Positions 22,981 through 34,329 of a DNA stretch of 64,000 nt are shown in pieces (position 1 is the first letter of the stretch; each line of letters starts with the position of its first letter). The stretch is taken from NCBI GenBank assembly GCA_015680685.1, contig MNCI01011880.1, positions 66,940 to 130,939 on the forward strand. The letters are read 5' to 3'. The DNA comes from Gnetum montanum (taxonomy: Eukaryota > Streptophyta > Gnetopsida > Gnetales > Gnetaceae). The notes below the pieces were generated by a model. That model searched no databases. It saw only the letters and a list, made by a program, of their open reading frames with translations, and was not told the origin of the DNA. The translations under genes and the position numbers were made by a program.

Positions 22981-23196
22981 CTAATGAAATGCATTAAAAT
23001 TCCTATTCAACCTATGTCCTTGCAAAACAGCAATCTTGAACACATTTGGGGCAATGATGTCTACAATTTGGAATAGGCCTGACCACATAGGGGAAAACTT
23101 AGTTTGAGGGCCAATTTGACTAGACACTCTATTTATCATAATGACTAGGTCACCTACTTGAAAACTTTTAACTGCATATTTTTTATCAAACCATCT
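22981..23196 (-). pseudogene. T1 integrase C-terminal part
   Basis: On the minus strand, starting at the E2 insertion point: RWFDKKYAVKSFQVGDLVI, then GPQTKFSPMWSGLFQIVDI, then FKIAVLQGHRLNRNFNAFH and a stop. VGDLV and the W.GPF.I block are the SH3-like end of Ty3 integrases. The first ~25 codons of the open frame reaching 23271 come from the E2 LTR and are not part of the gene. Confidence 0.82.
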
Positions 23197-23949
23197 TGAT
23201 GAGTGGCGAGGTACCCCTACACTCAACCATACGAATACGAGCGTTTCACACGCAATCCAGTCGAACTCCAAGGACTAAGTGCTTATGCGCCCTAATGGAA
23301 CACTTAAGGTTAATCAATCGTTGTCTTCCCACACTTACTTGTATTGTCACGGTTGTATGATTAAGTAAGCTTGAGGTATATGATTTTTATATCTTTTATC
23401 TTTTAACGTCTATGCTAAGAGGGAAAAGGTGAAGAGACTAAATAACTAACTTTCATTAACTAAGTTCTAATTGTCCTAGCACTAGTATCTATTCCCACTT
23501 GTCGTACACACCCTAAACTAGTGCAACGCTACTCAGATTACCAAATGCTATCCGTTACTAGCTTATCAAGCATTGCACATGTGCTCGAAGCCGTCGTACT
23601 GAATGCACTTAACTAGGAGAGTTAAGGGTTGAGAAAGATTAATTATCTAAGAAAGCATTTAAACATTTAATAATAATTAAATTCCTATTTAGCTTAGTCT
23701 ATATGCTGCAAGGTTTATCCAAAAGTTCATCTTTATTGTTGTACACAAATGTGTGCTCAAGTACAATTTGCTCGAATAAAGATCTGTTCACTTTGAGACT
23801 CCTACTACGGGCACATGGAAATTATTCTAACTCTGGAATGGTAAAACTGCTATAGTTTGGCTAAGGGTCTAGATCTAGATGGGAAAACAAGGAAAATTTG
23901 CCTTTTATTTATAGGCATGATAGCAGGCTGCGATATCACAACTCATCAT
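23197..23949 (-). repeat. E2 3' LTR
   Basis: 753 bp, from TGATGAGTGGCG to AACTCATCA on the plus strand. Compared with its partner it has lost ~64 bp between GATATC palindromes (one motif left, versus five GATATC/AATATC in the 5' LTR). The remaining tract is followed directly by the polypurine complement TACCCCCAT. Confidence 0.9.
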
Positions 23950-23958
23950 ACCCCCATG
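23950..23958 (-). promoter_or_regulatory. E2 polypurine tract
   Basis: Reverse complement of TACCCCCAT, i.e. ATGGGGGTA, adjoining the 3' LTR; identical to those of E1, E3 and E4. Confidence 0.85.
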
Positions 23959-26009
23959 ACTGAATGAAAACTTGTCCTCGAGTTCCTTACAAAATATTGG
24001 GAAGGTATGGGGTTATTGACTTGAATGACACTACTGGTAGATTGGGTGACATGTGAATGGATCATCATTACAATACATGGCAAACTTAGTGTTCATGAAA
24101 ACAAGAGAATACTATACACATTTGACATTTAGCCTTATTTGGCAGATGAGAGAGAAGAGAGAAGAAGAAGTCTGCTAGTGCCAACACCAAAATTGCACCT
24201 TTCGTTGTTCATCCATAAGCGTGCAATCGATCTTGTTCCTTGTAAAACTGCTTCAGCATCGATCCATTCTAAGTGTTCCCTCCAGATCTAATCTGTTGGT
24301 GTATGATTGCCATCTGCACACACAACATAGTCTTATATTAGCAAGGGTAAATGAATCACAATGCAGTTGATACCTTGCCTCAGTGTAAGGTCCATTGGAT
24401 GAGTTGTGATATGGCTAATGCGGATTCTAGAGATATAATAATGGTGACTACCCAAAGTGTAGGGGTTAGGAGAAAATCAAAAAAATTGGACCAGGACCCC
24501 CATGACTAAGCGCGAACCTCTGGTAGTGAGAGAATGGAAAAAGATAAGGAATAAGAAAGATTGAGGAAAAGAAACAATGGTGACATTGATGAAATGGATG
24601 TCGAAGATGGAAATGAACAAAATAGAAATTGATTTTGAAAATGTTTAAGGGAAAGAAATTAACTGATGCACCAGCTAGGAATGCCAATGGGTCCTCCCCA
24701 AAGCAGGCTCATGCCCATAATGACCTGACAATCCCACATTCAAAGAGTTCATGGGCTGTTAAAAATCTCATTTGGAAGCAAGAGTTAAAGTATTAACCAT
24801 AAGAATTTACCAAAAAGAAAACAATGTGTCAACCAAAATATAGACTACTGATACAACCGGCAATGAGGTGAATAATGGAGAAAGAACGATGGAAAGAAGA
24901 GAACGGAATGGAGTCTCAAGAATAAGGTGATGTACAGCCCCTTGTGTATTAATGGTTAATTTGACTTAGTAGATCTCATTCCAAATCTAGCCTCAAACAA
25001 ACCACATCTAGTGACTTCGCATTAATACATTTGGCCAATCCATCCCCTTGAAGTAGCAATAATGCCTTCATCAAAGATTCACCACCATTCCGACTAAATG
25101 AAAGAGGAGAAAGTAGGAAGCGAGAAGGGCCTTAGTTAGAGGGAACATGTTTATTTTAGTTCCATAACCAGTTCTTATAGCCCAAATGATTATTTTGTCT
25201 AAGGGGTGTGCTTTGTATTCTCGCTATTCTTTCTTTTCTTTTTTTTGCGTAAGAACCACACCATGCAATGACTTATTATTTTTATTTGCTTAGCTTCCCG
25301 ATAATGGGGTAACGTCAGAACGGTAAGACGACTCAAGAAGAAAACATCCAAACACCCAAGAGAATGGACAACACAAATGCATCAAGTCCCCTTGAAGTCA
25401 CACTCTTTTCAGTCCTCAAGTCCTTCCTTAGTTTGAGAAATGCCCAATCACCGATTCATTGATAGTTCTTATTATTTATTTGAAGAAAAGGAACTATACA
25501 ATTCCAAGCTAGGAGAGACCATAGAAATTTATGGATGCGTGAATGATGTGGACTCATTGCCTACTATATCAAAAGAACCATACCCTAGTATCAACATCAT
25601 AACTTAAAGGTAAAAACCAAACATTAGCAACCAATATAATATAGTTCATATCATCATCAGGAGCACTTATTAGGTGACAAACTGAATAGAATAAACAAAC
25701 ACACAAAGAAATGAAAGAGTATGAATGATGTTGCAAAACAAAAACAAGAAAAGTTAAAGAAATTTGTAAAACAAAAATGTATAAAACAAAAACTTAAAAA
25801 GAACTAAGGGTCTTGATTGATCAGCAAAGGTGGCCATCTCCCCCATGACTGAATTGAAAGGGAGAGATCCAAAATAATGAGTGCTTATTGAATTTTTGAG
25901 AAATGTTTAACTTCTTCCAATTGATGTTTTCAGGTTAAGGGTTGGAAGTTGGCGATGCTCTTGCTCTAGTATATCTATGCTTTTAACGTGAGCACAAGTT
26001 ATTCCCCAA
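23959..26009 (-). other. E2 3' noncoding region
   Basis: Aligns along its length with the E3 region 49555-51640 and in places with E1 3230-5350. No domain-bearing ORF. The GGTCCTCCCCAAAGCAGGC block (24693-24711) is the best conserved. A block near 25830-25870 corresponds to sequence just downstream of E1 integrase, locating one edge of the pol deletion. Confidence 0.7.
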
Positions 26010-26014
26010 GTTAG

Positions 26015-26308
26015 TGTGGAAGATGATGTGTAGACATTCCACATTTTTAGGAGTTTGATCTCATCCTTCTATCTTTTCTGAATAAGATGAGATCCTAGTT
26101 GTTCATGCTTATCCATATTCATGTTTATCTATATCCATGATTATCTCATCCTTGAATGTTGTTGGAAGAATCCAACTTTATATATTTGTAGCAGCACATA
26201 CTCATAATAACATATTGAAGATTAGCAAATTAAGAGAGTTTATTTTTGTTCTTTACTTTCTGCTCAGCATAGGTAGAAGATCCAGGGCCCTTTAGTTTAG
26301 GTTTTTCA
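26015..26308 (+). repeat. copia 5' LTR
   Basis: 294 bp, TGTGGAAGAT...GTTTTTCA. Followed after two bases by the primer binding site. Confidence 0.95.
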
Positions 26309-26310
26309 TT

Positions 26311-26322
26311 TGGTATCGGAGC
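26311..26322 (+). promoter_or_regulatory. copia primer binding site (initiator tRNA-Met)
   Basis: TGGTATCGGAGC, two bases after the LTR, matches the usual TGGTATCAGAGC site complementary to initiator methionine tRNA, with A-to-G at position 8. Confidence 0.9.
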
Positions 26323-26358
26323 TGGTTAGCTCAAATTCTTGACAACAGATTCTCCAGA

Positions 26359-27250
26359 ATGACCCAAAACAACGGATCCGTGTCTCTCCAAATTCCTGTA
26401 TTCAATGGAAAAAATTATGAATATTGGGCAATCAAGATGAGGACATTCATGATCTCACAAGATCTATGGGATATTGTTGAAGGTGGCTTTCAAGATGTTG
26501 ATCAAGCTGCATTTCAGGCCTTGACAGAAGATGAAAAGAATGAAGTCAAGAAGCTTAGAAAAAAGGATGCAAAAGCACTATTCATCATTCAATCTGGGTT
26601 AGATCTGACAGTCTTTCCCAAAATCGTCATGCATCAAACAAGCAAAGCTGCACGGGATGCACTGGAGATTGCATACAAGGGATCTTTGAAAGTTCGTATT
26701 GTCAAGTTACAAGCCTTCAGGAAAGATTTTGAATCTCTGCAAATGCTAGATTCAGAAAATATCGATCAATACATCAGCCGATTTCAACAAGTTCGAAATG
26801 GACTTGAATCCTGTGGAGAAATTCTTGAGGAAAGGCATGCTGTTGAAAAGATCCTTCGAAGTGTGACCCGACGATATGATCCCCTCGTCATGGCTATTGA
26901 AGAAGCAAGAGATCTCGATAAGATGACCATGGTTGAGCTCGTAGGAAGCTTGAAGACATACAAGCAAAGAATTGCTGATCGTGAAGATACACCAGCAAAT
27001 GCCTTTCACGCAAAATTCCAGAGATCATCCAATTAAAATCAAAATCAACAATCCTCAAGTGGATCCTCCTTCCGAGGACGTGGACGCAGTCGCTGCAGAT
27101 CTGGAGGTTGTGGTCGTGGATGATCAAATCCATCAAATAATGGTAAGCATTGTGATTTCTGTGGTACCACCACCCACAATACTAATGAATGTTGGTCTAG
27201 GAAAAAGCATGAAAAGAAAGGCAAAGCAAAAATTGCAGAGGAGGAAGATC
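26359..27250 (+). pseudogene. copia gag
   Basis: Opens at ATG 26359 (MTQNNGSVSLQIPVFNGKNY, then YWAIKMRTFMISQDLWDIVE), the standard copia capsid start, and runs 225 codons to a TAA at 27034. The frame then continues, after a second stop TGA at 27121, into the zinc knuckle CDFCGTTTHNTNECW (CX2CX4HX4C, about 27149-27193). Both stops are one C-to-T step from sense codons (CAA, CGA). Without them gag and the downstream protease share one frame, typical of copia polyproteins. Confidence 0.9.
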
Positions 27251-27267
27251 ACCAAAAGGGTGAGCAA

Positions 27268-28345
27268 TTGTTTTATACTGAAGAGGAGGAAGATCACCTC
27301 CTAATCTCTAACAAGGCATCAGATGCTAATGACACCAACACGTGGTATGTTGATAGTGGGTGCAGCAATCACATGACTGGGAACAAGTCACTCTTCTCAA
27401 GTCTAGAACCATATGATGGAATGGTCACCATAGGTAATGGGAAGAAGTTACCCATTGCTGGGATTGGATCGCTTGCCTTTACAACCATGCAAGGTAACAA
27501 CTATGTTATTTCCCAGATCTACTTTGTTCCAGATCTTTCCAAGAATCTATTAAGTGTGGGACAATTATGTTGCAATGGGTATCATGTTGCATTTGAATAG
27601 CATATTTGTAAAATCTCTAAGGTTGATGATGATAAGGATATTGTTGTTATCCCCATTAGCAAAAATCACATGTATAAGTTGCAGATCCAAAAAGATGTTC
27701 AATGCCTCACTGTCACTAATAACATCGCATGGTTGTGGCATGCTCGGCTAGGACATGTCAACTTTGGCTCAATGGACCGCATGCAGAAAGCAAGACTCGT
27801 AAGAGGTATGCCTAACTTTTCCATGTCCAATAGTCATGATTGTGGCATCTGTCAACTAGGAAAAATCACAAGATTGCCGTTTCCGAGGAAAGAACATCAA
27901 TCTCCAGAAAAATTAGATCTAGTTCATATGGATTTATGTGGTCCCATGCAAGCATTGAGCTTAGGCAAAAACTGCTATTTGTTCATCATTGTGGATGATT
28001 TCTCCCGATTCTCTTGGGGTTATTTTATGAAATTAAAGGATCAAACCTTGAGTTTTTTTAAAGAATTCAAGGTGGCAGTGGAAAATCAAAGTGGTCGTCC
28101 CATCAAGAAAATCCGAACAGATCGTGTTGGTGAATTTTTGTCCCAGGAATTTGCAGAATTCTGCAAGAAGAATGGCACACAATCCAGTTCAACATGGACG
28201 TACCAAACACATTGACATCAAGCATCATCATCTTAGAAGCCTGATCCAAGAGAATCTCCTCAACATGGTACATTGTGCAACTGAAGCGCAACTAGCAGAC
28301 ATTTTCACCAAGCCAATGAGCCGTGAAAAGTTTGCATCCTTCAGA
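27268..28345 (+). pseudogene. copia protease-integrase with RT deleted
   Basis: Same frame as gag. Protease: TWYVDSGCSNHMTG (DSG active site, about 27340) and IYFVPDLSKNLLSVGQL. A TAG at 27598 interrupts. From 27670: GAG-pre-integrase LWHARLGHVNFGSM and zinc finger CGICQLGK; integrase core DLVHMDLCGPM, FIIVDDFSRFSW, then RTDRVGEF (second Asp). The catalytic Glu region is gone. At about 28200 the sequence fuses, out of frame, to HIDIKHHHLRSLIQ and TEAQLADIFTKPM, the RNase H end of copia. The deletion therefore removes the integrase C-terminus, all RT and most of RNase H. Confidence 0.92.
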
Positions 28346-28375
28346 GACCTCCTTGGTGTGGAACCTCTTACCATC

Positions 28376-28679
28376 ATGGGGGGTTTGTGGAAGATGATGT
28401 GTAGACATTCCACATTTTTAGGAGTTTGATCTCATCCTTCTATCTTTTCTGAATAAGATGAGATCCTAGTTGTCCATGCTTATCCATATTCATGTTTATC
28501 TATATCCATGATTGTCTCATCCTTGAATGTTGTTGGAAGAATCCAACTTTATATATTTGTAGCAACACATACTCATAATAACAGATTGAAGATTAGTAGA
28601 TTAAGAGAGTTTATTTTTGTTCTTTACTTTCTGCTCAGCATAGGTAGAAGATCCAGGGCCCTTTAGTTTAGGTTTTTCA
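28376..28679 (+). repeat. copia polypurine tract and 3' LTR
   Basis: ATGGGGGGTT at 28376-28385 precedes the LTR 28386-28679, which is the same length as the 5' LTR. Differences from the 5' copy are single-base, mostly transitions. Confidence 0.93.
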
Positions 28680-28684
28680 GTTAG

Positions 28685-28990
28685 TTCCATGCATGTTGGT
28701 GAGTTGCTCCCATGATTAGCTATCAACCACTAGGTGTTCTCTTGTTGTGTGGTTGTTACATACAGGAACTTTTGTATGTTAACTTCCTGGGCACACCAAT
28801 TGCATGTAGGAAATGTTGAACATTCTTGTACACTATCATCCTTTGTCTCATTGTATGTGATGCATGGAACCTTCTTCTTCTCAATCTTTCCATAAGTGTT
28901 TTCCTTAGATATTTCTAGGAAAAGATCGCGGATTCCTAGGCATGCGTTTATGGTACTTATCCATGCCCTTCCCATTATTATTTAGAAGTT
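28685..28990 (-). pseudogene. E2 protease C-terminal remnant
   Basis: On the minus strand, MGRAWISTINACLGIRDLF is followed by EISKENTYGKIEKKKVPCIT and the E3-like tail ending in TTQQENT. It is homologous to bases 2-330 of E1 and 51735-52061 of E3. The 28730-28975 stretch is open. No active-site DSG is readable upstream, so only the C-terminal half is left. Directly beyond, the copia element and then noncoding sequence occur where RT should start. Confidence 0.72.
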
Positions 28991-31828
28991 CCCTTTTTCA
29001 TTGTTTACTTGGATCACTAGGAAATCAGCTGGGTATGACCAACCACACAGAGTGGTAACGATGTCCTCCACCGATCCCAAAGGAACGGTGATGGACTGGT
29101 TAGCTAGCTCTAAGTGAATATTGCTCTTATTTAGTGGAGGTAGGTTCTAGGCTTTATACATTTTTTGTGATATTAAGTCGACTCTGAAACCTGATTCAAG
29201 AAGAGCTTTACGTGGTTCATTCCCAGTGACTTGGAGGTAGATTAAGGGACTTCTAGGATTAGAGAATTTCCTGGGACGGTGGCCCTCCTTGATCCAGTCA
29301 GCGACGGTATGTGTTAACATAACCATGTGCGTTGAGCTCTATTTTTGATTTGAAGGGAGCTTCAAAGCCTTGTTTGATGAAGGAGTGGTCATACACTCAA
29401 TCTCTTGTGGCTGTGAGAGCTTTTTTGGACTGCTAGTTCTAAAGAAAGGTCTTCTCTTTGTACAGTTGTTAGAACTAGTAGTGGGTTGAAGGTTCAAAAC
29501 TCTCATAGCATTATGTTGTTGTGGTTGAGTGGGGAGTTCCCCTTACATCGCTAACGCGGGTGGTAGTGGAGCTATCGGTGTAAGAGATGTGGATGGATTT
29601 GGAGGATGGTATGTATGTGGTATGTCTCCCCTAGGAGAAGGAGTCCTATAATACTCCCAAGCTTGCTAGTGACATTGTGGGGTCACATGATCGATAGAGT
29701 CACTTGGAGAGATTGGCTGCTGCATGTAATAGCCATATGGATTTGGTTGCCGTTAAGGGTATCATTGCCTCAGTGGTGGCATCCCCCATGACTGTGGGTA
29801 TTGCCACTACTGGTGTTGCTCAATAGGTCATGGCGGAGTTCCACTTGGATAATACATTAAGGGTTGTTGGAACTGCCTTGGGTTACTTTGGGGATAAGGT
29901 GACCTTTGAGGTGCTTGCCGTTTGTTAAGTCTTGGGTTGAGTGCATACACCCTAGACTCTTACAGATGTGAGATTATTGGGCAACATCCCTTAGGATGGT
30001 CATATTGACATATCTCACATCCACCATCATTGTCTATATCAAAATCCACAACCTCTTCAGTGATGGCCAATTTGCCCTTACCTTTGTTATGTGCATGGCC
30101 CAAATCCCTTTTCTTCTTTTTATCATAGTCACTACTTCGCTCCTTAGACTCCTCTATGATTTTAAGGATAGTTTCAAATCTAATATCTAAGGAGTCCCAC
30201 ATTTGATCTACCTTAGCCAACATTTTTGTTGTTAATTTTTGAAGTGGCAAGGTTTTTTTGTGCACCATCTCTTCAAGTGGTGACTCTTCCTCCTCCTCAC
30301 AGAATCTCACTCCCCTCTTTTGGAGGGAAGGATTGCTGTTATACTCTTCCATGCTTTCTCTCTTGAATAGATCTCCTTCTTCCTTAGATACTTGCTCCAA
30401 CAATCTAAGAACCTGATGGGACCTAAGTTCAGATAATCTCCCTTGGGCATATGTTCCAAGGATTCTCCTAGTTTCATGTCTTAGCCCATCTACGAGATGG
30501 CGTAGTTGATCTTGTTGTGCATAACCATGGATGGGCAATGATGTAACAGTGCATAATATCAGTCCATGGCAGCATCCAAGGATTCATTATTACCCTACTT
30601 CCATCCTTGGATATGCTTTTGCAGGTTGGACACTCAAGAGTACGTTTGATATTTATCGTTAAACAGTTCTAGCATCGTACTCAACCTTCGAATGGATTCC
30701 GATTCTATGGACTGGCACCAACTTTTTGCTTCTTTTATGAGTGTCCTTGGAAATAACTTTAACTTTTGCCACTCGTTTTCAATGTTCTGCAAGGCACAGG
30801 CATCGTGAAATGCCTGTAAGTGGTTCTTTGGATTAGCATTATATCCCCCCTTAAATCGTGGGATATTATTCATGTCTAGTCTCTTGATCTTGCTATATTT
30901 TTGGTGCCTTGTAGGTATTCTAATGGCCTATGTAATTTCTAACATGCTTCAGGTTGCAAGTAGGGGTTCTTCATGGTCATTTCTCTCATGGCATCTATGA
31001 TGCCTACGAGGTTCCCTACTTTCCCTTCTTTCATGCTGTGATTCTCTAGAGTGCCCTTATCCTCACTCTCAACTCTCTCGTCGAGGTTTCTCACCTTTTT
31101 TACCCTTATCCTCACAGTGAAGTTCCTTATGACTATGTCTTGATGTTGAAGGAGAGGGTGAATGTGATGATGAAGGGGAAGAGGAAGGAGAACCATCGCC
31201 ATGATGATGTTTCCTACCTTCTCTTCGGTGATCTCAGCCTCGATCGTGATGACGATCAGACTATCCATCCTCATTATGTGTTTGTGTTCCTTCATTGAAC
31301 ATTTGGTGTTCGTGGGGATCAAAACTAGGGTTGTGAATCATGGAGTGAAGGTTCTAATACATCACCTCCTCACTATCATTAGGAGGGGGAACATCATTTT
31401 GTGGAGAACTTATTGAAATAGGTTCACCACCCTTAATTTCTCTTATGACAGACGAAGCATTATGGGGGCCTTTGCCCTTCAACAATGTATAATAACTCTC
31501 CTACCACAAGTCCCATTGATGTTGCACTTTGGTGGGATGGTAGTCCCTTGTGTCGTAATCACAGGCAATGTACTTCACGTATAACTGTGACATGCCTATT
31601 TGTGCAAGGGCACAAAGGTAACACTATGTTACCCTCCAAGTCTCTCCAATGCATTTGTTCGTCTTGATGGAGGATAAAGGTAAAGTTGGGTATACACTCA
31701 TCGTGATGAATATATACCATACAGAATTGTTGAGGAATTGGTAGATTCTGGTTATGTGTGTTGTTCCACTGACTGTCTCTTGTGTTGTTCCTAGGTGATG
31801 AAGTGCTTTTGTGCGAAGAAGAAGACAT
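28991..31828 (-). pseudogene. E2 gag
   Basis: Start ATG at 31828 (MSSSSHKSTSSPRNN), the same start as E3 at 54799. Order on the minus strand: Ser/Asn-rich N-terminus; a His/Arg-rich charged stretch near 31070-31300 (frame-shifted here); a gag core at 30634-30873 (NNIPRFKGGYNANPKNHLQA, then KLKLFPRTLIKEAKSWCQS); then 29960-30538 (GTYAQGRLSELRSHQVLRLL, acidic EEEEES, GCEICQYDHPKGCCP as a variant zinc knuckle CX2CX3HX3C). The remainder to 28991 is a Pro/Gln-rich linker toward protease. Several stops and shifts. Length (~600+ codons to the knuckle) is long for Ty3 gag. Confidence 0.75.
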
Positions 31829-31954
31829 CTTTGTCTTGTTTGGTGTGTTTTTTACCATTATCTTATTTTTCGTTTGATCAACCCTAAGGGTTCATTCTAT
31901 CTCCCAATGATGTAAATGATTTCCTATGTTCTACGTAGCGTACAAACAACTAAG

Positions 31955-31972
31955 TCTCCGACAACGACGCTA
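31955..31972 (-). promoter_or_regulatory. E2 primer binding site (tRNA-Asp type, decayed)
   Basis: Minus strand TAGCGTCGTTGTCGGAGA directly inside the 5' LTR; resembles the TGGCGCCGTTGCCGGGGA site used by Athila/Tat elements, with several transitions. Confidence 0.65.
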
Positions 31973-31973
31973 A

Positions 31974-32790
31974 TGATGAGTGGTGAGGTACCCCTACACT
32001 CAACCATACGAATACGAGCATTTCATGTGCGATCCGGTCGAACTCCAAAGACTAAGTGCTTATGCACCCTAATGGAACACTTAAGGTTAATCAATCATTG
32101 TCTTCTCAGAATTACTTGTATTGTCATGGTTGTATGGTTAAGTAAGCCTGAGGTGTATGATTTTTATGTCTTTTATCTTTTAACGCCTATGCTAAGAGGG
32201 AAAATGTGAAGAGACTAAATAACTAACTTTCATTAACTAAGTTCTAATCATCCTAGCACCAGTATCCATTCCCACTTGCCATACATACCCTAAACTAGTG
32301 CAACACTGTTGGGATTACCAAATGCTATTCGTTACTGGGTTACCAAGCATTGCCCATGTGCTCGAAGCGGTCGTACTAAATGCACTTAACTAGGAGAGTT
32401 AAGGGTTGAGAAAGATTAATTATCTAAGAAAGCATTTAAATATTTAACAATAATTAAAGTCCTATTTAGATTAGTCCATATGCTGCAAGGTTTATCCAAA
32501 AGTTCATCTTTATTGCCATACACAAATGTGTGCTCAAGTACAATTTGCTCAAATAAAGATCCGTTCACTTTGAGACTCCTACTGCGGGCACATGGAAATT
32601 ATTCTAACTTTGGGATGGTAAAACTACTATAGTTTGGCTAAGGCTCTAGATCTAGATGGAAAAATAAGGGAAAGCCACCTCTTACTTATAGGCATGATGG
32701 CAGGCTGTGATATCGTGTCCGCAATATCATAGGGGATGACATGATATCGCGTACGCAATATCACGGATAATGCGATATCACGGCTCATAA
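31974..32790 (-). repeat. E2 5' LTR
   Basis: 817 bp. The plus-strand left end is TGATGAGTGGTG; the right end reads CTCATAA, one base off CTCATCA. On the minus strand U3 has five GATATC/AATATC units, then a TATA-like CCTATAAGTA near 32694-32685, and an AATAAAG in R near 32554. Many CpG positions show C-to-T or G-to-A relative to the solo LTR. Confidence 0.9.
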
Positions 32791-33430
32791 TAGATCTTGA
32801 CAATTTTTTGATGACCACACATATTTTTGATCGTTTTAACCCTTTTAAGCTCTAGCTTCAAAATGTCACATGCTCGTGATATTAGATGCTTGTTAGTTGG
32901 TTAGTAGTCTAAGAAGCATTGATATGTAGGAATTTGTAAATTAATTGGTAATATGGATTCCTGTCCATACACTAAATCATCTGGTGTAGTCTTGATTGAT
33001 TCTTTGTAATGAATCATATCAGCCCAAATTGCCTGATTTAGTTGTTCATGACAAGTTTGTGGATTTTGGGCTACCAACTTCTTAATCCCATCTAATATAA
33101 TTTTGTTGGAAGATTCAGCCAAACCATTACCTTGTGGGTAATATTCGGTTACAACCTTGATGATGATGTTATGGTCTCTAGCCCAATTTGTAAAATCTAT
33201 GGGAATGAAGGTAGGCCCATTATCAACTACTAAAGCGTAAGGATAACCATATCTAGAGATTATATCATTTTCTAAGAAGCAAATGACCTCATGAGATGAT
33301 GCAATTTTGGTTGTTTTCACCTCTAACCAACGTGTGCAATAATCAGTGGCTATCAAAATGAACTTATGTAGGGTAGTAGATAAAGGATTGATTACTCCAA
33401 AAAAATCTAATGCCCATTGGGAAAATGGTC
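32791..33430 (-). pseudogene. T1 integrase core
   Basis: Open from 33356 on the minus strand: MIATDYCTRWLEVKTTK (first Asp), VVDNGPTFIPIDF (second Asp), then YYPQGNGLAESSNKIILDGI (Glu), so the DDE triad is intact. ADMIHYKESIKTTPDDLVYG is followed by a stop at 32901, and the frame continues to VKTIKNMCGHQKIVK at the E2 boundary. The zinc-binding HDEGHIGYLS...YYWPT lies upstream at 33533-33600. The C-terminus continues at 22981-23196. Confidence 0.88.
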
Positions 33431-33532
33431 TTGTTTCTATTATAGGATGTAATATGGTTGAACTCTTGGAATCTTTACCTTTAAATATCTAGCATTGAAC
33501 ACATGTCTTAACTAGGTTATAAGCATCATTAT

Positions 33533-34320
33533 TCATGTAGGCCAATAATAACCAGCCCTCACAATTTTATGAACTATTGAGAGATATCCTATATGTCCTT
33601 CATCGTGAAGTTTTAGAGCATTATTAGTTTGCTCTTGGTTCAAACACTTAAGGTATATTCCTTGGAAATTATTTGTAAATAGTTCATCATTTATTAGAGC
33701 GAATTTAGAATATTTTGATATTAAAAGCTTTCTTTTATATCTAGGTAAATTTGAGGGACAACAATGGAAGGTTAAGTAAAATTTGATATCCCCATACCAT
33801 GGATCATACAACTGATTGGGAGAAAATGGGATATCGTTTTCCTCATCAATGGATAATATATGAAGAGGAATTGATTCTTTATCTTTGGATGCATCACAAT
33901 TTTCTGAGGTTGAAGCTTTGGCTATTAATTTAGCAAGACCAGTCCCTCTAACTAACTTTGCTACCTTCCATTGAATATCATATTCTTGGAGCCTCATAAC
34001 CCATTTAGTGTGTTTCTCACTAGGATCTTGTAATTTGGCTAAAGTAATGGTGGTTGGATTAGGGACAATGACAAAAACTTTTGAGTTTAACAAGTAGTAG
34101 CGGAATTTCTTCAAGGCTTTTATTATAGCATACAATTGCTTCTCTACGTGTGAGTATCTTAATTCTGCATCCTTTAAAGATGTAGACATGAAAGCTATGG
34201 GTCTTTCACCTTGATCATTTATGTCTTGGGTCAAGATAGCAGTAGTTGTAACATCACTAGAAAAGGCATATAAGTAGAAATCATTTTCATATCAAGGAGA
34301 AGCTAGGATAGGTGCATCTA
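33533..34320 (-). pseudogene. T1 classical RNase H (degenerate) and linker
   Basis: Minus strand ~34300 downward: YLYAFSSDVTTTAILTQ takes the place of the LYTDAS..A.GAVL.Q block, so the first catalytic Asp is not aligned; RYSHVEKQLYAIIKALKKFR keeps a Glu; VFVIVPNPTTI replaces the TDH motif, removing another Asp. WVMRLQEYDIQW follows. Loss of catalytic residues in this domain is known in Tat elements and is thought to be compensated by the extra archaeal-type RNase H. The segment ends with HDEGHIGYL...AGYYWPT, the zinc region of integrase. Confidence 0.82.
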
Positions 34321-34329
34321 TTATAGCCT

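Larger units (their letters stand above)
26015..28679 (+). mobile_element. Young deleted Ty1/copia element
   Basis: Perfect 5-bp duplications GTTAG (26010-26014, 28680-28684) flank TGTGGAAGATG...GGTTTTTCA. Two 294-bp LTRs differ at about six positions (~2 percent), the lowest divergence in the window. Gag, zinc knuckle, protease and the front of integrase are present. Then integrase jumps near 28200 to the last ~60 codons of RNase H, so all of RT is missing. It is nested in E2, which is nested in T1. Confidence 0.96.
23197..32790 (-). mobile_element. Pol-less LTR retrotransposon E2 (gag-only)
   Basis: LTRs at 23197-23949 (3') and 31974-32790 (5') differ by roughly 7-8 percent by eye. Primer site, gag, a protease remnant, ~2 kb of noncoding sequence and polypurine tract are present; no RT, RNase H or integrase can be found on either strand. 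A copia element at 26015-28679 interrupts it. It sits inside the integrase of T1. The flanks share AGAT when read on the minus strand, compatible with a decayed 5-bp duplication. Without the copia element its length is ~6.9 kb, close to E3 (7.06 kb), which has the same architecture. Confidence 0.87.

Noticed and set aside
29606-29791. Plus-strand ORF within E2
   Set aside because: Antisense shadow of the Pro/Gln-rich gag linker.
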